This document shows positions 55,096 to 63,346 of a stretch of 64,000 nucleotides of DNA, in pieces; the stretch's first letter is position 1; each line of letters begins with the position of its first letter. Source of the stretch: Arthrobacter sp. D5-1. GTDB lineage: Bacteria; Actinomycetota; Actinomycetes; Actinomycetales; Micrococcaceae. Made by a program: the position numbers and the translations under genes. The notes below the pieces were generated by a model that did not search any database, was not told where the DNA came from, and was given only the letters and a program-made list of their open reading frames with translations. The stretch is from the NCBI RefSeq assembly GCF_017357425.1, contig NZ_CP014572.1:124001-188000 (forward strand), read 5' to 3'.

Positions 55096-56168
55096 TTCTT
55101 CTCCTCTTGGTTGGGCAGGTACAGGAACGCGGAGGGAACACTGCTTTTGACGGTCCGGGTGTAGTAGTTGTGGTCATCCGGGGGCGGGTTGCCGTTGTAG
55201 CCTTCCTCGACGTAGGTCCCGTCGTCTTTGACTTCCTTGACCACGGCCACGTGGCCGAACGTCGGGTCCGATCCCCCGGTGCCCGGGGCGTACCAGACGA
55301 CAGCGCCAACGCGGGGTGTCTTACCGGAGGGCCAGCCCTTGGCATCCCAGCCGGCCTTCCACGTCAAAGCAGAGCCGAGACCCTGCCCGTCCGGGCGGAA
55401 GGTCCCGTTGAGGAACTTGAACGGTGCACTGGTGGAACCCATCTGCTGGTTCACCCGCCACAAGGCGAAGTCCACGCACTCGCGGTAGAACATGCCCAAA
55501 GGCGAGGCAGCAGCTGAGCCTGCCCCGACCTGCAACCAGGTCGGAGAGTCCTTCCAGGGGTAGTCATCTCCGGCTCCGGACTTGCCCGGGATCCCGCAGT
55601 CGCTTCCTTCAACGGAGAACTTCCCGTCCGAGAGGGCCTGGACGATTTTGACCGCTTCGGGCCAGTACTTCTGATAGTGGTACGGGTCGGCGTTGCGCTG
55701 GACCTTGTTACCGGCGATGGTCGGTTCCAACAGCTCCCAGCCCGGTACAGCCTGCAGGGCCTTGATGAAGTTCGTGGCACTGATGGTCGGGTCCATGCGG
55801 TCCCTGTAGGAGCCCCACGCGCCGTTGTCGCGCTGCTGGAACAGGCCACGGGAATCCGGGCCGGGACCGTCCCCGTAGTCCAGGACACGCAGCCCCGACT
55901 CCCCCAGGGCAACCATGATGCTGATGGTCTGGCCCTTCACTGAAAGGTTCAGCGCCTTGCCTGCTCCCATGACAGCGGCGGCGTTCTTCAACTGCTCCGC
56001 TGAATACCCATCAACCTTCGTGTTGCCGTCAACGACAACCGACACCGGGCCGCAATCAGCTGCAGCAGGTTTCGCCGGTGCCAGCAGCAGGACGAATGAG
56101 AAGATCAGCCCAAAGAACAGGCTGGGGACGGCAATAAGAGCCAGGAGACCCAGCGACTTACGCCGCAT
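55092..56168 (-). CDS. CHAP / lysozyme-like peptidoglycan hydrolase of the transfer system
   Basis: A 358-residue bifunctional hydrolase (VirB1-like). Membrane anchor or signal at about 9-32. A lysozyme-like domain follows with VALGESGLRVLDYGDG (Glu90 catalytic) and SRGLFQQRDNGAWGS. A C-terminal CHAP amidase/endopeptidase has Cys231 (FYRECVDFALW) and His306 (FGHVAVVKEV). Locally opens the wall for the channel. ATG 56168 has GGAG upstream. First clear gene of the minus-strand transfer operon. Confidence 0.9.
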   Translation of the reverse strand: MRRKSLGLLALIAVPSLFFGLIFSFVLLLAPAKPAAADCGPVSVVVDGNTKVDGYSAEQLKNAAAVMGAGKALNLSVKGQTISIMVALGESGLRVLDYGDGPGPDSRGLFQQRDNGAWGSYRDRMDPTISATNFIKALQAVPGWELLEPTIAGNKVQRNADPYHYQKYWPEAVKIVQALSDGKFSVEGSDCGIPGKSGAGDDYPWKDSPTWLQVGAGSAAASPLGMFYRECVDFALWRVNQQMGSTSAPFKFLNGTFRPDGQGLGSALTWKAGWDAKGWPSGKTPRVGAVVWYAPGTGGSDPTFGHVAVVKEVKDDGTYVEEGYNGNPPPDDHNYYTRTVKSSVPSAFLYLPNQEEKK

Positions 56169-56337
56169 CAGGGGCTCCAGCTGCAGGCATCCAGAGACGG
56201 AAGTGCTCCAGGCCGTCCTCGTCGTGTGTAAACAGCAAAGCATTCACGGTCCACACTGCACCGAACGTGTTCTTCACAATCCATCCCCTGGGTACTGCTT
56301 CCATATCTACTGCCCCCAGCTGCACTAGTAGCGCCTG

Positions 56338-56484
56338 TCAAACTGCCCAGTTGGGATGCCGTGGCCGGGCTTGTATTTCTTGTTCTCGTAAAGGAGCCTG
56401 GGCGCGCTTCCCATTCACTGGCATCTCTACAGCTACGCCGTCGAACGGGTGCCTGGGATCTAGCAAGTGAACAGTGGGCCGCAT
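56338..56484 (-). CDS. Possible small protein at the head of the transfer operon
   Basis: A 48-codon frame from ATG 56484 (MRPTVHLLDPRHPFDGVAVE) with a perfect RBS (GGAGGC) but no homology. Another frame in the same stretch reads LYENKKYKPGHGIPTGQ, which looks equally protein-like, so a frameshifted small gene is also possible. Confidence 0.3.
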   Translation of the reverse strand: MRPTVHLLDPRHPFDGVAVEMPVNGKRAQAPLREQEIQARPRHPNWAV

Positions 56485-56538
56485 AACGCCTCCTTAGTGG
56501 TGAGGGCCGGAGATGAATGTGGGTGAATAGCTCCAGAC

Positions 56539-56563
56539 TAGCGAATAGTTTAACTAACCGCTA
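56539..56563. promoter_or_regulatory. Inverted repeat in the divergent promoter of the HTH gene and transfer operon
   Basis: TAGCGAATAGTT, T, AACTAACCGCTA: 10 of 12 positions pair. Sits 45 bases before the wHTH gene start and 55 bases before the minus-strand small frame; a plausible operator for the HTH protein. Confidence 0.55.
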
Positions 56564-56607
56564 ATCTGATGAGGTCTCTTGGGTGGGGATGCGGCAAAAT
56601 AAGAACC

Positions 56608-56943
56608 ATGCCCCGCTACTCCCGCCCTAAAATCCCATCCAGTACAGAGCGGGCAATTAGCGTGTTCAGCAACTCAACAAAAGTGGCCATTGTTGGCTAC
56701 CTTGCTAAATCGGGGCCGGCCACCAGGGGTGAAGTGGCCAAGGGGCTGGAAATTGGGGTCCCGACGGCACAGAACAACCTGGTGCAACTGGAGGCCGAGG
56801 GGGTACTAATGGCGGATCCGCCGGCCTCAGAAGAGCGGAATGGCCAGCGGGTCAGGTACACCGTCGACGCCGATGAGGTGGCCCGACGCTACTCCATCCT
56901 GGGTCGGGCACTTGGCCTCGACGAAGTCCAACCTGAGGACTAG
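56608..56943 (+). CDS. Winged-HTH transcriptional regulator (ArsR/MarR-like)
   Basis: A 111-residue protein with winged HTH: NSTKVAIVGYLAKSGPATRG, EVAKGLEIGVPTAQNNLVQL (recognition helix), then GVLMADPPASEERNGQRVRY wing. ATG 56608 (MPRYSRPK) is the first plausible start, although the RBS is weak. No cysteine metal site was seen. Divergent from the transfer operon across an inverted repeat, so it is the leading candidate repressor of conjugation genes. Confidence 0.82.
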   Translation: MPRYSRPKIPSSTERAISVFSNSTKVAIVGYLAKSGPATRGEVAKGLEIGVPTAQNNLVQLEAEGVLMADPPASEERNGQRVRYTVDADEVARRYSILGRALGLDEVQPED

Positions 56944-57060
56944 CGGCGCGAGCGAATCCCAACCACAGGCAAGGCATCCGCTCGCGCGAGAGCGCCGCCC
57001 CCTGACCGCCGGGTGGGGGTAAATCAAATTGCTGGATCGTAGGCACGCCAATAGCCTACC

Positions 57061-57093
57061 TTGAGCATGCTCAAGATAAAAAAGCATGCTCAA
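57061..57093. repeat. Paired TTGAGCATGCTCAA palindromes (site pair 1)
   Basis: A perfect 14-base palindrome at 57061-57074 and a near copy at 57081-57093 with centres 19 bases apart. Together they can also fold as a 10-bp stem (57061-57070 with 57084-57093). It lies between the convergent wHTH and XRE genes. The same motif recurs as a pair at 59653-59686. Confidence 0.6.
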
Positions 57094-57114
57094 CATGAGT
57101 GTGCCGTGAGTGTT

Positions 57115-57537
57115 CTAGTCGTCTTCGTCCAGGATTCTGGCTATCGCTTGGAACTTCTCAGGTGAGACGCCCTTGAGGCTACGGGCAGCGAATTTCTTCA
57201 CTCTCTTCTCGCGGAGCGTCTTTAGCGACTTGAGCTGCTTTTCGATGCGTTCGGGAATCTCGGTCTCGAAGTCGTTGAGGTACGCGGGGTTCACCCCGAA
57301 GAAGTTGGCCAAGGCCGTGAGCAGTCGTTCATCCGTCACGGTGGCTCCGGTGCCGTCACGCATGTACAGCCAGCGCGAGCGAGACAGAGTCACGCCTTGC
57401 TCTTGCAGGCCTCGCCGGATGTCTTCAAACTCGTAGGGCTCTCCCCCACTGGCCACCATCACGTCGAGCAGGAGATTCAGCCGCTCCGACAGGGTCTGAC
57501 GCCAGGCGTCCCGCGCTTCGTTGAGGTTGGGCGCCAC
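57115..57537 (-). CDS. XRE-type HTH protein
   Basis: A 140-residue protein with an N-terminal HTH of the phage-repressor type (EFEDIRRGLQEQGVTLSRSR, VTDERLLTALANFFGVNPAY) and a basic C-terminal helix (KSLKTLREKRVKKFA). Fourth gene of an operon with ImmA/IrrE; in this family the HTH partner is the substrate or controlled regulator. Candidate to bind the TTGAGCATG palindromes. Confidence 0.82.
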   Translation of the reverse strand: MAPNLNEARDAWRQTLSERLNLLLDVMVASGGEPYEFEDIRRGLQEQGVTLSRSRWLYMRDGTGATVTDERLLTALANFFGVNPAYLNDFETEIPERIEKQLKSLKTLREKRVKKFAARSLKGVSPEKFQAIARILDEDD

Positions 57538-57539
57538 CG

Positions 57540-58130
57540 TTATGCTCCGAGCAACGACAGGCTAAGCAGGTATGCGAGCCATGCGACGACTCCAATGGCG
57601 CTTCCCCAGAGCGACTGGGCAACGTTCTGGCGCTTCAAGGCTGCTCGTGACCAGATAAGGGCCGGCAGCACAATCAAAGCCGCGAACCACAGTGGAGACA
57701 GCGATGTTCCGAGGCCCAGCACGATGCCGGTGAAGATGACGGTGTGCACAGAAATGTTCCACCGTGACCGGCCCAGAGCGATGAGCGTTGCTCCGACGAA
57801 GAAGGCGATGCCGTTGGCGATGAGCAGCGCAGGGGCTCCCAACAGGGCCGTCACGATCAGGCCAAGGCCAAGCACGCCCGCGCAAGCCATGAAGCTCCTC
57901 GTCTTCCTGCGCTCTTCTGGCCAGCCCAAGGACTTGCCGATCCGCGGAAAGACCAATACGCCAAGGAGGATCACGACTGCCAGTGCCGCCAGGGTGGAGA
58001 CGAGGGCGGGAACGGATCCTGGAGCGCTGATGGCCGTTGCAACCGCTGCCGCCAGGAGCAAGACCGCAGGGTGGAGAATCCGGCTAACGGCTTCTGCCGC
58101 AGGTCCTGGGCTGGTTTGCTGGTCAAGCAT
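57540..58130 (-). CDS. PAP2-like membrane protein
   Basis: A 196-residue protein with five to six membrane helices. HTVIFTGIVLGLG and SRAALKRQNVAQSLWGSAIG resemble the PAP2-phosphatase SGHT and SRxxxxxH motifs but with key residues altered, so catalysis is doubtful. ATG 58130 overlaps the previous stop by eight bases. Third gene of the four-gene operon. Confidence 0.65.
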   Translation of the reverse strand: MLDQQTSPGPAAEAVSRILHPAVLLLAAAVATAISAPGSVPALVSTLAALAVVILLGVLVFPRIGKSLGWPEERRKTRSFMACAGVLGLGLIVTALLGAPALLIANGIAFFVGATLIALGRSRWNISVHTVIFTGIVLGLGTSLSPLWFAALIVLPALIWSRAALKRQNVAQSLWGSAIGVVAWLAYLLSLSLLGA

Positions 58131-59100
58131 GTGTGTTAACTTCCATCGTTCGAATTGTCGCCAGTTCGGCTTCAGAGAGTCTACCTTCTAGGGTTGCATC
58201 CGATTCAAAACAGTCACGTATTTCGACGCCCCTTCGATGCCTTCGCATGGCGGGGTCCCGGCTCATGATTTCCATCAGCCGGCCGCGGTACGGCCAGATG
58301 ACGTACTGGTCAATTTCCGGTTGCAGCTTGGCCCACACCGGGCAGAGGTTCCAGAGCTCCCGCCGGGCGATGAAGTCCTTCCTGGCGGAGCCCAGCCACC
58401 GGGGAAACGTGGGGATCCCGATGGCCAAAGCGAAAACAATGGCGGCGCTGGCTGTGAAGATCCGTTCCAGCGTTCCGAGGATGTCGGGTGGGGATCCAAC
58501 CAGATCGGTCAAGGTGATTGTGGCGTGGATCAGCGCGACGGCTAGGGCAAAGCCGGACCCAAGGGCTACGAATGCCAGCGACCGACGCCGGCGCAAAGAC
58601 TTGAGACGCGGTCTGTAGCGCACACTCAGGCGCATCGCGGAAAAGGCCACTGTGGCAAGGTGCGCAAGCATCAGAAGGCTATAGGTGGCGACCAACGGAT
58701 TGCTTTCGTATTGCCGCATACCCGAACTGCTAAACGACGGAGCTGCCAGGATGAACAGCATCACTTGGCCGCCATAGCTGGCCGCTGCTATGACGCAAGC
58801 AAAAATGACGGGACGCTTTAGTTGCGAAGGGGCCATGGCCCGCCAGATGCCTATATGCATTGAGAGCAGGGTCGCCGTCAGGAAAGCCCGCTGGGCCAAG
58901 GCAAGGTAGTTCACACCTCCCAGGGCTGCATCCACGGCATAAAAAATCGGCTCGACAAGGAAGATGGCGGTGAGCGAGCCAAAGAAGCTGCCGTAGATCC
59001 ACGAACCATGCATCCGGAGACCCCGGGAAACATACATCGCCGCGGACGACAGCAGAAGAACGAAGGCGGCAATGATCAGGACAACACCAGCGAGGGTCAA
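58123..59100 (-). CDS. MAB_1171c-like seven-helix membrane protein
   Basis: A 325-residue protein with about seven membrane helices (LTLAGVVLIIAAFVLLLSSA at the start) and a cytosolic C-terminal domain (ARRELWNLCPVWAKLQPEID, RDPAMRRHRRGVEIRDC). This is the MAB_1171c/DUF6545 architecture that regularly accompanies ImmA/IrrE and XRE genes in actinobacteria; function unknown, possibly a membrane sensor. TTG 59100 overlaps the ImmA stop (TTGA). Confidence 0.82.
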   Translation of the reverse strand: MTLAGVVLIIAAFVLLLSSAAMYVSRGLRMHGSWIYGSFFGSLTAIFLVEPIFYAVDAALGGVNYLALAQRAFLTATLLSMHIGIWRAMAPSQLKRPVIFACVIAAASYGGQVMLFILAAPSFSSSGMRQYESNPLVATYSLLMLAHLATVAFSAMRLSVRYRPRLKSLRRRRSLAFVALGSGFALAVALIHATITLTDLVGSPPDILGTLERIFTASAAIVFALAIGIPTFPRWLGSARKDFIARRELWNLCPVWAKLQPEIDQYVIWPYRGRLMEIMSRDPAMRRHRRGVEIRDCFESDATLEGRLSEAELATIRTMEVNTHA

Positions 59101-59660
59101 CCGATTACATCTCCAAAGCCCAAGATCTCTTCTTCCCTCTTTCCGGAGCGGATTTGGGCATAGAGGTGGTCCGCCAGCAGCTCCGCCTCTGCTTCGATCC
59201 CGGTCCGGAGCTTGGTGTGCCTCCATCCATGGAGCACCTTCCGCGGGTCTAGATCCGGGAAAACGACAGCCAATTCCTCCCCCGTGAGAGGCTCAGGATC
59301 ATGTTGAAGCAGAACGTGCGAGATCTCGTGCAGGATGTTCATCTCGCCGGCGAATTCTGATCGGTCGCCCACATGAAATAGACGGTTTACGTCCTCGCCC
59401 TCATGCCAAAAACCTGACATGTCCACATCCAGCAGGTCATCCCTCCGCGAGAGCTGGATGGGCCTCTCCGTAACCAGTTCAACAAACCGCAGGAGCTTGT
59501 CCAGGCTTAGAGGCGACGGCAGTTCCAGTATCCGGGTGAAAGCGGATACTCTGCGGGCTGCTCGACGCCTATCCAGCCCAGAGGAGGCGAATCTCCCGAG
59601 GCGGCCAAGGTGCCGCTCTGCAAACTGACTGGATGATGCAATAGGATTTGTCTTGAGCAT
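59097..59660 (-). CDS. ImmA/IrrE-type metallopeptidase
   Basis: A 187-residue COG2856 protease with zinc motif HEISHVLL (111-118) and downstream acidic region (GIEAEAELLADHLYAQ, with the third ligand). Family members cut XRE-type repressors (as ImmA cuts ImmR) on a signal. First gene of the operon with the membrane and XRE genes. Start ATG 59660 lies inside one of the palindromes of site pair 2, so binding there should repress directly. Confidence 0.88.
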   Translation of the reverse strand: MLKTNPIASSSQFAERHLGRLGRFASSGLDRRRAARRVSAFTRILELPSPLSLDKLLRFVELVTERPIQLSRRDDLLDVDMSGFWHEGEDVNRLFHVGDRSEFAGEMNILHEISHVLLQHDPEPLTGEELAVVFPDLDPRKVLHGWRHTKLRTGIEAEAELLADHLYAQIRSGKREEEILGFGDVIG

Positions 59661-59686
59661 GATTAACTCTTAACAATCATGATCAA
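59653..59686. repeat. Paired TTGA(G/T)CATGATT palindromes (site pair 2)
   Basis: TTGAGCATGATTAA (59653-59666) and AATCATGATCAA (59675-59686) with CATG centres 20 bases apart, covering the ImmA/IrrE start codon. Related to site pair 1 at the other end of the operon. Confidence 0.65.
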
Positions 59687-60195
59687 CTTAGTATGGAAAT
59701 GAGGAAGTACATATGTCACATCCTAACTACGGCAAAAGCAGGCTGGATTGACGCGTATGGGTTTGCCAGCTTTTCGAGCTAGCAGAGTGGCCACCACGCG
59801 CCGCACGCCTCACATGAAAGGCAATGGGCATGCATTGCTAGCATCAGCGATCGTCGGCGACCGCGGTTTAGTCACCGTCACGCGCTCCGGCGCATGGAAG
59901 CTGGCGGTGGCATGCCCAATGCGGGTCCGCATCCCAAGCTGTCCATCATCGGGCACGCCGACGCTCTGGCGTCATGGCAAACCTCCATGCAAGGGCTCCG
60001 CCACTTAACTCTGTTTCTTCAACACGCCGGAGGGTGTTTCTGTTTCAATGCCACTGCCAGAAGGCGCGCGATGGTAGTTTCAGTTTCAGAGATGGCCGGT
60101 TGTACAGCAGCCGCCAACTTAGGGCCAGGTGGCACTTGGTTCGACCAATCTATTGAAGTAGCGGCGGCTTCCGCGGCCCAGTTCAAAGGACAGGG
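59687..60195. other. Intergenic region without a supported gene
   Basis: About 500 bases; the open frames present lack RBS and motifs. Probably promoter and control region between the ImmA operon and the RHH/replication genes. Confidence 0.4.
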
Positions 60196-60426
60196 ATGAT
60201 GGCTCCAGTTACACGTACAGGCAGACGCTCCAAAGGCGACCGCAAATTCGTCGGATTCCGCATCGCAACTCCCAAAGCGGATGCAATGGACCAGATTGCA
60301 AAGGCGGAGGGTTACCAGTATGTAAGCGACTGGCTGTCCGATTTGGTTGAGGAACGCCTGGCCAACACCAAGCTGCACGCAGTTCCCCAGCAGGAGGAGT
60401 TCCCGCTAGGGCGCTTAGCCTCATAA
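60196..60426 (+). CDS. Small ribbon-helix-helix-like plasmid protein
   Basis: A 76-residue basic protein: a beta-strand-like KFVGFRIA followed by two helices (KADAMDQIAKAEGYQ and VSDWLSDLVEERLANT), the layout of RHH/CopG-type DNA-binding proteins. AAAGGACAG precedes ATG 60196. Lies ahead of the replication gene and may control copy number or be a small accessory; no clear family match. Confidence 0.65.
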   Translation: MMAPVTRTGRRSKGDRKFVGFRIATPKADAMDQIAKAEGYQYVSDWLSDLVEERLANTKLHAVPQQEEFPLGRLAS

Positions 60427-60430
60427 CGAG

Positions 60431-60455
60431 GAAGGCCCGCACTAGGCGGGCCTTC
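60431..60455 (+). terminator. Hairpin terminator after the RHH gene
   Basis: GAAGGCCCGC, ACTAG loop, GCGGGCCTTC: a 10-bp perfect stem five bases after the stop codon. Confidence 0.78.
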
Positions 60456-60636
60456 GAAGCTAGTGATTTACATTCTGGATTGCTTCCCGGCGCTCAGATT
60501 GTAAATCGTGAAGGTTGATCCTTTCAGATCTACCTTTGTCTTGCTATGAAACCGGTCTTGGCGGGCCGGCCCTTTGTTGTCCCTCTGACAGGACCTCCTC
60601 GAAAGGATTGTTCTCATCGTACAACAGCACGCTCGC

Positions 60637-62478
60637 GTGCTGCCAGCAGGCAAACCTGCTGGCGTGTCCCGCGACCATTCCCTGGCCTCCGAAGCCGCCC
60701 AAGCGTGGGCCGCGCTTGCGCCTCTTCTCGCAGGTCAACCCCGTATTCGGCTGTCCCGAGACGGCGGTAAGACCTATCCCCAAAAGCACGAACGCGCGCT
60801 GACTGAGACGCTCCCCACTTTTCCTGCGGCGGTCCGGATCTTCGGAAAAGACGGCACCTGCTCGGCCATCTTCCTTGACTTCGACTCCTCTATTGCAGGA
60901 ATCGACTGGGTAGAAGCGGATGTGAAGTCCCTCCAATCGTGGCTTCACAACTGTGGCGCCCGGTGGATTGAAGATCACTCCCCCAATGGTGGCCGGCACG
61001 TTTACATACCCCTGGAGACAAAGGTTTCCTTTTCCGAGGCCCGTGACGTTGTCGAGGCACTTGGCACGCGATACCGGACATTGGATAAATCACCACACCA
61101 AAACCTTCTCCACGGGTGCATGCGCACACCAGGATCACCCCACAAACGTGGCGGGCACCAAGAACTCGCCATGAGCCTCAGCATGGCGTACGACGTTGCC
61201 CGACGCCCAAACAAGGTTCAGGTCTGGGAAGCAATACGCCAAGACTTGAACGATGAAATCACCAGCGTACGGGCCCTGAGACTGGAGCGGCCGTCATCCC
61301 CGGACAATAGAGATCCGGGAGCACCGCAGATGATCGGGCGGATGTCCAGGGCAATGCAGCAGATGGCGCTGTCGGGCCTTTACGACGCGAACCGGTACGC
61401 CTCCGACTCAGAAGCCCGTCAGGCTATCCTGACAGCCGCGGCCGCCGCAGGAATGAAACTCGTCGACGTACAACGACGGGTCCTCCAAGGTGTTTGGCCC
61501 GGACTGGCATCGTTCTACGCCCGCTACACCTCCCATCACCGTCTCCCATCCTTGAAACGGGACTGGAACAACGCGGTCGACTACCTACGAAAAAACCAAG
61601 GCTCAAGGACAGGGAATAACAATGCCCGTAAATCCCCCACAAGCCAGCCAAGTACACAGCCCCCACTAGGAACCTCGACAGACTTAGATCCCGGCAGCGA
61701 GCACCGCTACTTGCGATCCTGGAGAAACGCCCTGCTACTGCGGGAGCCCGCCTACGCTAGCTCCCGAACTGGTCTGGCACGTCGAATGGTTCTAAGAGCT
61801 CTGGGAGCGGCAGCCCATATGACAGCATCCCGATTTGTTGAGTTCGGTGACCGCTCAATTGCCGTGGCGACAGGGCTGGATCATACGACCGTCGGCTCTC
61901 ATTTGAGGGCTCTGCGTGCTGAGAGTGATCCGTTGGTGACGTTGGTAGAACGTGGCCGGGGAACCAAAGGTGACCTGTACATGTTGACGATCCCTGAAGG
62001 CCTCCGTGCAGCAGCCGAGGATCTAACGTGGCGAAAAGGAAAGATTCACTCGCTCAGGCCGGTTTTCAGGGAGCTGGGCTTGCCCGCAGCGTTCGTCTAC
62101 GAAGCGCTGGAGAGCACGCCAGGGCTCACAACGACGGAATTGGTCGTTCAGACAAAGCTGTCCAGAACTGCCGTGAGCGAAAGCCTCGAGGTCCTGGCAG
62201 CTTGGAACATGATTTCCAGGAACGGCGCCCGAGCCTGGATGATCGTTGCCACGACCTCTCTCCAAGAGCTTGCAGAATGCTTCGGTGTGGTGGACGCTGT
62301 AGCTGCCCAACTTCAGAGATATCGTATTGAACGAATCGTTTGGCGGGAGTGGCTCTCAAAGAACGTGAACACAGTCGCGGAGTTCCTCTCCCCCACGGAC
62401 GATTACCCATGGGAAACCTTTGAAGGGCCACCAGATGAGTGGAGCCTAGCCGACATGGCCTTCACGAGAGCGACGTGA
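60637..62478 (+). CDS. Plasmid replication protein with AEP primase-like domain
   Basis: A 613-residue putative replication initiator. The N-terminal archaeo-eukaryotic primase-like domain has AIFLDFDSS (Asp81 and Asp83) and SPNGGRHVYIPL (His121), then KSPHQNLLHGCMRTPGSPHK. The C-terminal half contains two winged-HTH segments (SIAVATGLDHTTVGSHLRAL and ELVVQTKLSRTAVSESLEVL). GTG 60637 is the only normal start in frame after a TGA at 60586, though no good RBS precedes it. A candidate origin would be in the flanking non-coding DNA; no iterons were recognised. Confidence 0.82.
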   Translation: MLPAGKPAGVSRDHSLASEAAQAWAALAPLLAGQPRIRLSRDGGKTYPQKHERALTETLPTFPAAVRIFGKDGTCSAIFLDFDSSIAGIDWVEADVKSLQSWLHNCGARWIEDHSPNGGRHVYIPLETKVSFSEARDVVEALGTRYRTLDKSPHQNLLHGCMRTPGSPHKRGGHQELAMSLSMAYDVARRPNKVQVWEAIRQDLNDEITSVRALRLERPSSPDNRDPGAPQMIGRMSRAMQQMALSGLYDANRYASDSEARQAILTAAAAAGMKLVDVQRRVLQGVWPGLASFYARYTSHHRLPSLKRDWNNAVDYLRKNQGSRTGNNNARKSPTSQPSTQPPLGTSTDLDPGSEHRYLRSWRNALLLREPAYASSRTGLARRMVLRALGAAAHMTASRFVEFGDRSIAVATGLDHTTVGSHLRALRAESDPLVTLVERGRGTKGDLYMLTIPEGLRAAAEDLTWRKGKIHSLRPVFRELGLPAAFVYEALESTPGLTTTELVVQTKLSRTAVSESLEVLAAWNMISRNGARAWMIVATTSLQELAECFGVVDAVAAQLQRYRIERIVWREWLSKNVNTVAEFLSPTDDYPWETFEGPPDEWSLADMAFTRAT

Positions 62479-62656
62479 CGCAGGAATCGGCTCCTGTTCA
62501 GGAAAACAAGACGGTAAAGCTACTCGTACCCCAGTATTTTCGCGCCATAAGGGACGCCATAAATTCCATTGGAATGCATACCATAATCGAAGCAGGATAG
62601 AAACGTAGGCCGGTCGGCAGAGCGGGTTGTCCCTTCCCTGGCGACCGGCCATGAAG

Positions 62657-63346
62657 CTAGTCTTTGAGATAGAGTCTGTAGACGGTGGAAACGAGTGCAC
62701 TCCTAGACGGCGCATTGAACTCGACGACCTTCTCATCAAGCCAAGCAGTCTGATGCCCATCCAGTCGCACTTGGATCTGGATACCGGCTTCCCCGCGTCG
62801 GCGAGGCACCCGGCGGGGCATGCCTGACAGCGACGGAGTAGTTTCAGGCCTGAACTCCTTAGCGATACTCGCTTCCGACACAGAGTCGAAGGCGTCCAGA
62901 AGAAGATCTGCGTATGTTGTTCGCTGTGAGTGCAAGGCTTCTTTCACGGTGGCTAGGAGATCCGGGGCCAGATATACGCCCACATTGCGCAGGGCGCCCA
63001 AAACGACCTCGGAGGCTTTGGTACCTGAACTTGATGAGACGTCCTTGCGTTGACTCGTCGAGGCCTGGCTTGTTTTGGATGCTGGTTCTTGGGTCCGGTT
63101 CATTCCTTCGATCGCACCGACATGATCCGTAGACATGAATTCCGAGGAAGGAGCGGTTGATTCGGCCTCGGACTCCTGGGCTAGTTCGGGAACTACCGAA
63201 ATGCGCGTCGACTCCAGAGACCGGTCTGGAATTTCTGGCGTATCCGGAGCTTTCCGCCGCTTAGGGGCGAGGATTCCTTCGAGCTTCGCGCCGCGAGGTG
63301 CTGAGGGCGCGAATGCGCTTGCGAGGTTTGGCCGATTGCTGCTCAT
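62657..63346 (-). CDS. Partition protein ParB-like (ParA partner)
   Basis: A 229-residue protein: disordered N-terminus, then LGALRNVGVYLAPDLLATVK and a C-terminal GIQIQVRLDGHQTAWLDEKV segment of RHH-like type. Its ATG overlaps the ParA stop by four bases, the normal parAB arrangement. Convergent with the replication gene. No ParB nuclease-like N-terminal domain was seen, so it belongs to the small centromere-binding type. Confidence 0.75.
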   Translation of the reverse strand: MSSNRPNLASAFAPSAPRGAKLEGILAPKRRKAPDTPEIPDRSLESTRISVVPELAQESEAESTAPSSEFMSTDHVGAIEGMNRTQEPASKTSQASTSQRKDVSSSSGTKASEVVLGALRNVGVYLAPDLLATVKEALHSQRTTYADLLLDAFDSVSEASIAKEFRPETTPSLSGMPRRVPRRRGEAGIQIQVRLDGHQTAWLDEKVVEFNAPSRSALVSTVYRLYLKD

